A stretch of DNA of 64,000 nt from contig CAJJDP010000093.1 of assembly GCA_905182995.1 (NCBI GenBank), positions 250,563-314,562 on the forward strand, written 5' to 3'. The position numbers and the translations under genes were made by a program. Below, piece after piece: positions 11,383 to 21,867 of the stretch (the stretch's first letter is position 1; each line of letters begins with the position of its first letter). The stretch comes from Paramecium octaurelia. Taxonomy: Eukaryota; Ciliophora; Oligohymenophorea; Peniculida; Parameciidae. The notes under the pieces are model-generated. The model saw nothing but the letters and a program-made list of their open reading frames with translations, did no database searches and was not told the origin of the DNA.

Positions 11383-13931
11383 TCAATTTTTTTGTCTTTT
11401 TATCACATTTCTTCTGACAGAATAAAAGGAAGGAGGAATTGAAGGTCTGGTACTATGATAGGAATCTGATAATTTGGTTGGTTCCTATTAGAGTCTCATT
11501 TTTAATTTCAATTTCATAGCTTCAAAATTGGTTTGAGTGTTATTCATAATAGTATTTCTTACATTCATAGTAATTTGAGGAGGTGATTTAGTTTGAAATC
11601 TTTTGATATCTCTTAATTGCTTTTGTTTCTATGCTGTTAGATTACTACGCAATCTAGTGTGACGTTTAAAACCAGAATAGATGCTTTAATTGAGTCCTGG
11701 AATAGGTGTGAATTTTTCATCATCCATTACTTCCAATTAGGTTGTAGACGGTCTGGGAAAGAGTGAATGAGGGTTCTATTGCATATTTTGATTTACGTTC
11801 TGGGAACTATCAAAGAATTCGATAGTGGCAAATTATTGTTGATTCGCACAATTGTTTATATAGTTATTAAGTTAAGTTGATTTCTTGGGTAAAGAACGAG
11901 ATGCAATCTTCTTAAGAATCATTCTTTAAGCAGCTGATTGATAGGGTTGATAGACTTTATTTTGGCAATGTTCAATAGATAGCATAATAGTTTACTGTAA
12001 TAGTGGTTTTTATTGACCAGGACTATATTTTGATTCTAATTTAGATTTTTAAGTTTAATACAATATTGATAACAAGGGTTTTGATTGGATAGATTTAGAT
12101 TTGCTTACTTCTTCAGATTTGTTTTCAATAGACTCCTCTTCTATCTCATCATCATCTAATGAATCAGAATTCCCTTCAGAACAAGATTGATTCATCTTAT
12201 CAACATCCGACTTTAGTTCATCAATCAACTTTTGGAATTTTGTGTTTTGAAATGATATTTAACAAGAATCAGTGATACTTTTTTTGATGGAACTGTTTTT
12301 AGTGAATCTATTTGATCTTTTAAGGTCTTCATTCTTTAAATTAAAGATCTGATCCATTTCAGTTTGAGTGTCTATCATCTCAACCAAGGTTTCCCCAATA
12401 ATCCAACCCATTTTTAACCAATGTTTAGTATTGAATTCGTAGGTTTAATTTTATGTGTAGTAATTACCATTTGATGTTTCAATTGTAAAACAATTCACAA
12501 TATCATATAATTCAGCAAAGACTCCACGAGCAGTAGATTTCTTAGATTAACTAATTCTGAAAATTGAAGAATAAAATCTGAACATATCGGTTTTCTAACT
12601 AAGTAATTTGGGAAGAATACGACACTTATAATAATTATAATTCCAGAGAGCGTATTCTGGACCATACAAAAAGACATTCTTTTTGACTAGTTTATATGTT
12701 ATTCATACTGGAATGTCCATGTAAATCGATAAATGCTATTAAATTATTTCCGAATTTCTTGTATTAATCCTTTACTAATTTCTTCATAGCCTATACAGTA
12801 GGAAACAGAATTTTTTCATCAGTCTACCTAAATTTCCTATTTAAATCCTTCCCTGCTAATCCAGTCCTATAATTGCCTAGAATAACTCCATCAGGATTCA
12901 TCATTGGCACTACTTTTATTACACATCTTAAATAGATTATTCAATTTTTAATACTTCTCAAATATCTTAAGGCCTTAGTGACTAGACAAGTAATCCAATA
13001 CGCCTTGCATCACCCAAGACCCATTTGATTCTCCAGGATGAATGCGTGCCTATATGATTATGCATTTCTTGTTCTTGTTTTTAACCTTATTGAACGTAAA
13101 CATTGGCAATTGAACACCCCCCAAAGATTCACAAAATATTGAACGCTTAACATGATTACATCTTTTCTCTAAATCATCGCAATATTCTAATAATTAAGAA
13201 TATGTATATGGAACACAATATGCAATCCTTAATAATTCATTATCTTGATTGCAAACGATACCAAAACTTAGGCAATTATTATTATTTTGAGATGTTCTAT
13301 AGCATACATTCTCTCCTCCTTATAACCACTCTTGAGTAGTTGATCTCCAAATGTATGGTTTCATTCCACGCTCGTAAAGACTGTGAGACTTAGTGAAGTT
13401 ACAAATATTTAATTAGATTTTTTCGCCTTTTTTCATTCCACTCAATTCAAAATTGTACCAAGATGTATGTCCTTAAGTATTTCCATCGACCCTCATATAC
13501 AAGTCATACTCAAATTCTGATACTTGTTTCACCACATCCAAATTGCCACTCTCAAAGATAGAATTAAATTAAATTCTACAATTACATGTAGGATTCATCC
13601 CCAAAAATGGGAATTAGGTTTTGTTTTAATTTGCTTTGGATCGCTTAAATGGATATGTTGAAGTAGTAGAGTACTGCTTGTGCATTTAACCGTTATCTTG
13701 AGGTCTAAATCCGACATAAATAAGTTAATTGTTGTGTAAAGCATCTGAGATTATTTAATCATTTAACTAATTATTGAAGTTCAGCGTAAGCAATTTGCTG
13801 TAATCCAACTTGGGTGCCCAGCCAAGCAACATGTCATTCTCAAGACTTATGGTTTCATCAGTGAGAGCTATGGGTTTAGGAATTTGATTGTGAAATGGTT
13901 ACATGTTCAAATCTGCATCCTAATTTAACAT
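11383..13931 (-). CDS. Cytosolic carboxypeptidase (CCP/AGBL, M14 family)
   Basis: The 832-residue protein has two introns (12927-12954, 12687-12708). After an N-terminal CCP-type beta domain comes the zinc carboxypeptidase domain. The metal ligands H and E sit in [14 protein letters not shown], followed by [16 protein letters not shown] and [11 protein letters not shown]. The third ligand is in [17 protein letters not shown]; intron 2 interrupts that motif. The catalytic Glu lies in CFTIETSNG. CCPs remove glutamates from the polyglutamylated or genetically encoded tails of tubulin. The last 300 residues are a Ser/Gln/Asp/Glu-rich tail with no domain. A TTL-like tubulin ligase is the divergent neighbour. 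Confidence 0.93.
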
Positions 13932-14711
13932 AAATTATATATATATTAAAATATGGAGAAAATCTCAAATCTCTTCAAAATGGAATGAACGGTATTTTTC
14001 ATTTCAACACAACAACTACAATTAAACAGAAGTGTAACAACTCTGTTAACATCTCATTATTATTAGAACTAAAACTTTAGATAAACCATTTTACACTCTT
14101 TACGATTAACCCTTATATACTCTCGGGAAATCTAAACTAGTTTGAAGACTAATAATAAGAAATATTCTATAAAGTCTTCTTAGAAGGAAGGGGGTAAACT
14201 GTTAAGGTTAGTGAAAACATTCATAAGAATATTAAAATAAACCATATTGCAACTATAAACCAAAATGAAAGAATAATTTTTCAATAGTTTTTTGGTTATT
14301 TGATCTATTCCTTTATACCTTAACAGCATTATTAAAGATTTGTTATGGAAATAGAAGATGCGAATATAGTGTAAAGGTAGAAATTAATTATTGAGTTTGA
14401 TTCATCGATAATCAATATTTTTTGGAAAGATCAATTTGTTTTTCAAACATTGTTAAATCAGCTGGTTGAAGACTCAAATGTTTGATGCAAATGTTTTAAT
14501 GTTTCTATTTTATTAAGTTTTTATAGGATTCAACATAGTACTCACTTTTAAGAATTACTTTATGTGATAATCTTTGGAGTATGAAGACCATAAATCCCTT
14601 TCTCTCTCAATTAATAGAATTAATAATTCCAAATTTAACTCTATAATGCAGTTAAAATAAAATCTAATATGATAATTATCAATAAATGATTAAAATAATT
14701 TATAATATTTC

Positions 14712-14769
14712 GAATTTAAGAATTCAGAATAGTGTGTATTGCGAGTTTAAGAATCCAGAATAGTGTATG
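14712..14769. repeat. Imperfect 31-bp direct repeat, two units
   Basis: Two copies of a roughly 27-base unit (TTTAAGAAT.CAGAATAGTG core) start at 14712 and 14743, with 3-4 differences. They lie in the CCP/TTL-like intergenic region. Confidence 0.8.
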
Positions 14770-15198
14770 ATTTAATAATGTAATTTTTATTATTAATTTA
14801 AGCAGGCGGTCACTTTTGTTTTTTTAAAAAATATCATTCTTGTCAGAATTTAAAATAAACACAACGTTAATGATTGTTGAAACTAGATATCCTAAAAATA
14901 AACGTACATAGTGACTGGGAATTAGATTTAGGAAAAAATGAATGATTAAATCAGATCCATTGAATTGTCACTTCTAAAATAGAGTCAAAATTTCGCATTA
15001 AATCAATCAATTCAACCTAAATGCAAATCTTAAGAGTATTTTATAAGAAAATTGTTTAAATAAATAACATAATTTCACAAACTACATATTTCAGCGAAGC
15101 AAAAAATTTAGTATATTTGACTTCTGAATGTGATTATGGCATTTTATTAGTTATTATTTATCATTTTCTCAATTCGTTTGCAAACAGCATAAGCAATA

Positions 15199-15360
15199 TC
15201 AATTGCTTTAAGTATAAATGATATCAAATTAAATATCGTCATTTTCTAAAAGCCTGTCGGAAAAATAATCAAAATCATTCAAAAGAAAATTTTCTTCAGT
15301 GTAATTCTCTGTAGGTACTTTGTAATTTATTTCTAAATGCCCTCCAGGTGGATTGTTCAT
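15199..15360 (-). CDS. Possible short ORF, 53 aa
   Basis: The ORF opens MNNPPGGHLEINYK and has an acidic middle (LLENDDI). Another frame continues downstream with a protein-like stretch, AIDIAYAVCKRIEKM, but I could not find a GT-AG intron joining them. It may be a small gene with an unresolved structure or a chance ORF. Confidence 0.3.
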
Positions 15361-15598
15361 ATATTTTTTATATATATATAAAAATCGTTATAATAATACA
15401 TTTAATTGTAGTATAGGGGTAACATTATCATTCTAAAATACATATTTAGGAAATATATTATCATAGTGAAGATTTCTCATAGTATGAAATTCATTCAATC
15501 AAAATGACCAATTTTAAGACTAAAACTCTTCCAATGAGATATAAACGATCTTTGTTGTTAGTGGTGTTATTAATATCATCTAATAATTAGTCTTAATT

Positions 15599-16360
15599 TA
15601 GTTAATTTTTATTAATTATGATAGGAAATATAGTCACGTTGTTGGTTTCTTGGCTATTATTAACATTGATAGGTTTATTGTACTTGGAAATAGTCAAGTA
15701 TAAATAAGAAAAGGATGTTGAAATATTTATTGGTTTCTTGAATAAGTTTATAGGATAAAATTATTATAATTCCCATTCATTTGATAGATAAGTAACTAAT
15801 TATTTTCTAAGTAGTTCAATTCACTTCTTGTGTAACCTTAACATGATTATTGCATTCAATCAGACTTATATAAATATTATCATCCAGATGTAATTATGAA
15901 CGACGTTTACACATTTCGCGAGTATTCAGGTCTTGTTAAGTAAGCTCTTTAGCAACACTATTTCGATGTATTGCCAAATGTAACACTTCACAAAAGAAAC
16001 AAAGAGAGTATTAAAATTTTGATATTTAGTACCTTGTAAATATAAATTGCCTTTGTAATTAACACTGCCATTCACTTATTATGATTAATTAGCATTGTCC
16101 TTTAAAGTGGGACAGAGTACATTATTTTCCTATACAGAATAGGTTCTTTATGTCTGTTCCAAAACTATAACCATCTCCCTCAAAGATCCTCCTTATCCCA
16201 CAAAAATCAATTAATGACCAATCAACTCAAATATTTAAATGATATCAAAAATAAAGGCTTGGATCAAGATTGTTTAGTATAAATTTAATTTAATTTTAGA
16301 CCAACGCCACTTTTCTACCTAAAACTTACAGACTCTTTGATGAATCTGAATGCAAGTAAT
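15599..16360 (+). repeat. Inverted repeat arm 1 (5' part of TTLL gene)
   Basis: This matches 34483-35244 in reverse orientation, with equal length (762 bp), no indels and about 19 substitutions by eye. It starts 19 bases before the TTLL ATG and ends within exon 4. Confidence 0.93.
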
Positions 16361-17472
16361 TTTTCTCTTATCTGAATTCAACGGAGTATCAAGATAAAGT
16401 AAAATTAGAAGGCCCTTAATTTATTGTAAAGATGGGATTAGAAGTTCATAGAGGAAGAGGAATAACAATGATGTTTCCTTAAGAAACTGAGGAGTTGAAG
16501 GACAAATTTCAGAATGGTTACGTTTGTGGATAAATTAAAACCTATAGAGTCGCATAATAATATATAGGAAATCCTGTGTTATTTAAGGGACATAAAATAG
16601 AGTTTAGAGTTTATTGGATTATAGCATCCACAAACCCCTTGATTGCCTATGCATATGATAAAACACTTATAAGAAGATGTATTCATCCATATGATAAATT
16701 CTCAACAATCAAAGGAGTTCATGTTTGTAACACAGCAATTGTTAAGAAGACTTTGTAATCGATGTTAAATGAAACTCAAGAATAGGGTTAGGATGAGGAT
16801 GATGATGATGACAATAATGAGCTTACTAATATGAATAACAAAAAAACTGAGAATATCAATGCGAATAGCACAGTTAACAAATCCATTTCTGATCAAGAAG
16901 ATCTCTATATAGATTGGAAACTTGATTACCTACAAGAACTATTGTTGAATCAGAGTAAAATCAAAAATAAAAGATGGTTAAAATAAGAACTGTTACCTTA
17001 GATTGATAGAATGATTATTCATGCAATCAGAAGCACACAATAGACTTTTGCGAAAGATAGCAAATTAGGGGAGTTCTTTGCTGCTGACTTCATAATGACA
17101 GATGATCTTAAACTCTACATAATGGAGATCAATTACAACCCATAGACTCTCAAGACTACTGAGGCAAGACTGAAACAACATACAAAAATGGTCTAAGACA
17201 TGGTTGAAATATCCAATGCCTATTTGAGAAGTAGATATATAAGATTTAGAAAGATCATTGATAGGGTGGTAGAGAAATTATCTAAAGGGAAATCAAGACT
17301 ACAAGATTTAGTAAATCCGAAAATGGGCTAGGAGATTCATTAAGCGTATTATAGCAGGTTGGAACCAAACATCAAGATTAGTTCAACAAATCTCTTTAGG
17401 TTGATTATGGATGATGGGTTACAAGGGACATCTAAATACAAAGACCTTATATAAGAAAAATGTCTGAAATGA
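15618..17472 (+). CDS. Tubulin-tyrosine-ligase-like (TTLL) protein
   Basis: The 584-residue protein has an N-terminal hydrophobic segment (residues 3-24, a possible membrane anchor or signal) and then a TTL ATP-grasp domain. Motifs: LVKQALQQHYFDVLP, YNHLPQRSSLSHK, FLPKTYRLFDE, FIVKMGLEVHRGRGI (nucleotide binding), EFRVYWIIAS and FIMTDDLKLYIMEINYNP (metal-binding E-x-N). Such enzymes add Glu, Gly or Tyr to tubulin tails. The TTLL3/8-like LVKQAL start hints at a glycylase, but this is uncertain. Introns: 15792-15811, 16036-16092 (57 nt, unusually long; its limits are the least certain part) and 16277-16299. An acidic, Asn-rich insert interrupts the domain near residue 385. The 5' 762 bp recur inverted at 34483-35244. 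Confidence 0.88.
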
Positions 17473-17585
17473 TTTTTAAGTTATACATTTTTATTTGCAT
17501 TAGACGAGTTGTATAATAAGTGTTTTATTAATCTATTATTTGTTCTTTTACCGTTGAAATTAAAAATTAAATAATAAACTACACA

Positions 17586-19498
17586 ATGTTAGTTTAACAG
17601 CAATAAAGGCAAATGCCAATGACACCAATTCCGCATAATGCTAGAAAAGTTATTGAAAACTTCAGCTATGCACTTTCAGATGCAATTGGAAAGGGTTTCA
17701 GTTCTGTAGTGTACAAAGGTAAAAATGATGAAACCAATGAAATTGTTGCAATAAAAGTTATTGATAAAAAGGGACTTAAAACACCTTTGCATTATCAATT
17801 ATTGAGATCAGAAGTAGAAGCATTATCACAACTAAACTCCAACAATATCATGAGATTGTATAAGGTGTATTACACTGAGAACAATACCTACCTAATAACA
17901 GAGTATTGTGACTCTGGGGATTTGGGATCGTTAATAACTAAATAGGGGACATAAAAAGAACCATAGTTACAAAGGTTGTTCTATGGAATAATGTAGGGGT
18001 ATAAATAGATGAAGCAAAAGGGTAATTATAGTCTCTCATTCTAGGGATTGTGCATAGAGATCTCAAACCAGCTAATATTCTACTAAAAGGACAAGTTCCT
18101 AAGATAGCAGATTTTGGATTTGCCACAACTCCTTAGACTATTGCCACAATGCCCAATGTTAATGTAGGATCACCATTGTACATGAGTCCTCAGGCATTTA
18201 AGAATAGATATTCTGAAAAATCTGATATTTGGGCTTTGGGTGTTAGTTTATTTGAATTGCTATTTGGGTAAGTTCCATGGCAAGCAGGGAGTGAGAGAGA
18301 ATTGGCTTAGAGGATGGCTACTGTTCCTGTGAATTTCCCAGGATAAATTTCAGATGAATGCAGAGATTTCATTCAGAGATGTCTGGTAGTTGATGAGAAC
18401 AGAAGAGCTACGGTTGAAGAATTGGAGAGACATGTTTGGTTACAAAGACAAGAGTTGCAAGTGATTAAAGGGAATGGATTTTAGGGTATTTTTAGAGGCA
18501 GTCATGGAGGTTAGCAAAATCATATTCAATTTCACAATATCTAAAATAATGGTTTTGTCAATACTACTTCTCCTCTAGGGGATGCTCATAATAAATAGTA
18601 GATGTTGCTGTAACCAAGGGAAAGCAATTATGGAAAAGAAAATACCTCTTCAATACCCAGATAATAACAAGGAAGTATTTAATAACAACCCCTTAAATCA
18701 GTTAAAAGAGTCCAAGAATCAAGGAAGGAGTCATAAGTGAATTAATCTATGAATCAAGAATTCTCTAGTTAGAGAGAGGAGGAGGAGTGGAATGAAAACA
18801 AAAAGAATGATTACATTGTTGTAGCTTAAATGAACTTTTGCAGATATTTATATAGAGTAGCTGCTTTAATTGACAAATATAGATTTGCTACTACTCCTTA
18901 TTTGAGAGAGAAATTGTTGTTTCTAGTCAACAAGAACATAATGATAAAGATGAATAATCTCTAAGAATTCACTGAGGGTCACAACACTCTGAATTTAGAT
19001 AAATTCTAAGAGTATATTCAAAATTCTTAGTTTGGTAAGTTGAGTGCAGCAATCAACTAATATTACCAAAAATATACCTTACAATTTAATACTGTCTGGT
19101 TGTGTCTACAGAATCCAGAATAAAAGTAACTCTTGGTTGTTGACAAAAAGTTTGATGCTGTCTTTGATGACAATTTTACTGAGTATGAATCTTTTTATAT
19201 AATTCTCAACTCCATTCTCAGAAGTGCAATCAAAGAAATTGAATATTAACTCGAATAGAAGATCACCTTTCAAGATACCCAATAATTATTACCATTAGAC
19301 ATCGAAGGAGGTGTAATACTATTGGATTACTTGATAACATATTTTTAATTAGCATCCCTCATTCAAGAGTGTTTCGAAGATCATTATGGATTTGCTGTAG
19401 ATTCTAAAATCGAATAAATTGCTGATGGCAAACCAGTACGTCTGACCTTTGGACACTACATCGAAATCAGAAATAAGATAAAATAACTTGATATTTGA
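17586..19498 (+). CDS. ATG1: ATG1/ULK-type protein kinase
   Basis: The 629-residue protein has one 23-nt intron (18022-18044). The kinase domain is N-terminal (residues 25-285): [48 protein letters not shown] and [15 protein letters not shown] is replaced by SPQ, and GSPLYM is characteristic of ULK/ATG1. A Gln/Ser-rich linker and a helical C-terminal region of about 210 residues follow, as in ATG1 proteins (MIT-like). ATG1 initiates autophagy; ULK4/Fused-like ciliary roles are possible alternatives. The last 530 bases (18969-19498) recur exactly at 20345-20874. Confidence 0.9.
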
Positions 19499-20343
19499 TA
19501 CATAGTTTTATATTGACTGTTATTTTATACAGAGTATACTGAAAGTATCATTCTTTTTCATTTACTTCTATTTATATTATTATTATAAATATTTAATTAG
19601 AGATGCAATCCCAAAATAATCAATATCTCTAATTTGTAGGAAAACCACATGTCACTGCAGTCATTGCAGGAGGAAGGAGAAGAGTAAATTATACATTCGA
19701 AGATAAAAGTGAACTTGTTGAAGAATATGATATCAACAATCATGAATTAATTAGTAAATTTTGAATAATAAGTAATAACAGCTAGAAAATGGAAAAAGGT
19801 ATCTAATATTAAAGAATCATAATGGGTTTATGAAGTTGGCGAAGCTCCAATTGATCAATAAAGCGAATTGAAATTATCTAATGCAAATGTAACCATTATT
19901 ATACTAAATAAAGCCTATATTTTTAAGGAAGGATACTCCTCAGCACTTCTAATTTAGAGTCCGCAATCTGAGTTATCCAGAAGATGTTTACCAAATGGAA
20001 ATTGATGAAAAAACTCAAGAAATTGTGATTAAAACAACAAATAAGAAATATTATAAAAGATTTGCTATTCCTGATATGAGGAGAGCAAATCTCAAGCTCG
20101 AATAAGGGAAGGTTACTCACGTTTATAAGAACAATACTCTAATTGTGTCTGTAAAGAATCCTTATATATTTATTAGTACCCAAAACCAGATTAAATACTA
20201 GAGAGAGAATATTAAATTAGATAAGAATTCGATAAATTAAACAAGAAGAAACCTAAGGAAGGTGATTTAGAGTGTGTATAACAATGATATATATATCTAA
20301 AGTATTTTCATTAGAATAGTATGATGTTATTATTTCAAGTAAA
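18969..20343 (+). repeat. Tandem duplicate, copy 1 (1375 bp)
   Basis: This is base-for-base identical to 20345-21719 as read here. It covers the ATG1 3' end, the spacer and all of DPCD. Confidence 0.95.
19603..20287 (+). CDS. DPCD: DPCD protein (ciliary/axonemal assembly factor)
   Basis: The 201-residue protein is close to the length of animal DPCD (about 203). Three introns (19754-19781, 19889-19913, 20151-20176) restore the family pattern: AGGRRRVNYTFED, ITRKWKKVSN, SNANPIFLRKDTPQHFQF, VRNLSYPEDVY, TTNKKYYKRFAIPD and the C-terminal GDLECVQQ. DPCD is linked to motile cilia and dynein-arm assembly through R2TP-type chaperoning; that role is known from the family and is not visible here. It lies 104 bases after ATG1 on the same strand. 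Confidence 0.93.
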
Positions 20344-20344
20344 N
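20344..20344. other. Single N at a join
   Basis: One ambiguous base lies exactly between two identical 1375-bp blocks. Confidence 0.95.
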
Positions 20345-20874
20345 TCACTGAGGGTCACAACACTCTGAATTTAGATAAATTCTAAGAGTATATTCAAAAT
20401 TCTTAGTTTGGTAAGTTGAGTGCAGCAATCAACTAATATTACCAAAAATATACCTTACAATTTAATACTGTCTGGTTGTGTCTACAGAATCCAGAATAAA
20501 AGTAACTCTTGGTTGTTGACAAAAAGTTTGATGCTGTCTTTGATGACAATTTTACTGAGTATGAATCTTTTTATATAATTCTCAACTCCATTCTCAGAAG
20601 TGCAATCAAAGAAATTGAATATTAACTCGAATAGAAGATCACCTTTCAAGATACCCAATAATTATTACCATTAGACATCGAAGGAGGTGTAATACTATTG
20701 GATTACTTGATAACATATTTTTAATTAGCATCCCTCATTCAAGAGTGTTTCGAAGATCATTATGGATTTGCTGTAGATTCTAAAATCGAATAAATTGCTG
20801 ATGGCAAACCAGTACGTCTGACCTTTGGACACTACATCGAAATCAGAAATAAGATAAAATAACTTGATATTTGA
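20345..20874 (+). other. ATG1 3'-end fragment (duplicate)
   Basis: Copy of the last 530 bases of the ATG1-like gene, with no start or kinase domain. It should not be counted as a gene. Confidence 0.9.
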
Positions 20875-20978
20875 TACATAGTTTTATATTGACTGTTATT
20901 TTATACAGAGTATACTGAAAGTATCATTCTTTTTCATTTACTTCTATTTATATTATTATTATAAATATTTAATTAGAG

Positions 20979-21663
20979 ATGCAATCCCAAAATAATCAAT
21001 ATCTCTAATTTGTAGGAAAACCACATGTCACTGCAGTCATTGCAGGAGGAAGGAGAAGAGTAAATTATACATTCGAAGATAAAAGTGAACTTGTTGAAGA
21101 ATATGATATCAACAATCATGAATTAATTAGTAAATTTTGAATAATAAGTAATAACAGCTAGAAAATGGAAAAAGGTATCTAATATTAAAGAATCATAATG
21201 GGTTTATGAAGTTGGCGAAGCTCCAATTGATCAATAAAGCGAATTGAAATTATCTAATGCAAATGTAACCATTATTATACTAAATAAAGCCTATATTTTT
21301 AAGGAAGGATACTCCTCAGCACTTCTAATTTAGAGTCCGCAATCTGAGTTATCCAGAAGATGTTTACCAAATGGAAATTGATGAAAAAACTCAAGAAATT
21401 GTGATTAAAACAACAAATAAGAAATATTATAAAAGATTTGCTATTCCTGATATGAGGAGAGCAAATCTCAAGCTCGAATAAGGGAAGGTTACTCACGTTT
21501 ATAAGAACAATACTCTAATTGTGTCTGTAAAGAATCCTTATATATTTATTAGTACCCAAAACCAGATTAAATACTAGAGAGAGAATATTAAATTAGATAA
21601 GAATTCGATAAATTAAACAAGAAGAAACCTAAGGAAGGTGATTTAGAGTGTGTATAACAATGA
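20979..21663 (+). CDS. DPCD: DPCD, second identical copy (probable assembly duplicate)
   Basis: Identical to 19603-20287 in exons, introns and flanks. Introns lie at 21130-21157, 21265-21289 and 21527-21552. The absence of even one silent or intronic difference, plus the adjoining N, argues for a scaffold artefact and not a real paralogue. Confidence 0.85.
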
Positions 21664-21867
21664 TATATATATCTAAAGTATTTTCATTAGAATAGTATGA
21701 TGTTATTATTTCAAGTAAAGTATAAATTTAATAATATATTTATAATATATAAATGATGTTATTATTATTTATAGAGTATATTTAAAATTATTCTTATTCT
21801 TACAATAAGAATTCATGATATGCATATTATTATAAATTGTTTATGTTTCTTAATATGAATACAATAT

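Larger units (their letters stand above)
13932..15617. other. Long intergenic region between CCP and TTL-like genes
   Basis: This is the 1.7-kb divergent spacer. It contains TGA-free stretches (for example an ORF from ATG 14345, and an open plus frame around 14530-14870), a 31-bp imperfect direct repeat (14712-14769) and a short minus ORF (15199-15360). None has a recognisable domain, and long TGA-free runs are expected in such AT-rich DNA. It probably holds both promoters. Confidence 0.5.
20345..21719 (+). repeat. Tandem duplicate, copy 2 (1375 bp)
   Basis: Exact copy of 18969-20343 at an offset of 1376. After 21719 the sequence continues into unique DNA. Most likely an unmerged contig overlap. 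Confidence 0.95.

Noticed and set aside
15980-16260. A separate small secreted-type protein ending near 16260 (frame with FKVGQSTLFSYTEQV)
   Set aside because: In the inverted copy the differences here are silent in the TTLL frame but change residues in this frame, and the needed GT donor is lost.
18900-21720. True tandem gene duplication of DPCD
   Set aside because: Perfect identity of exons, introns and spacers, plus an N at the junction, favours an assembly overlap.
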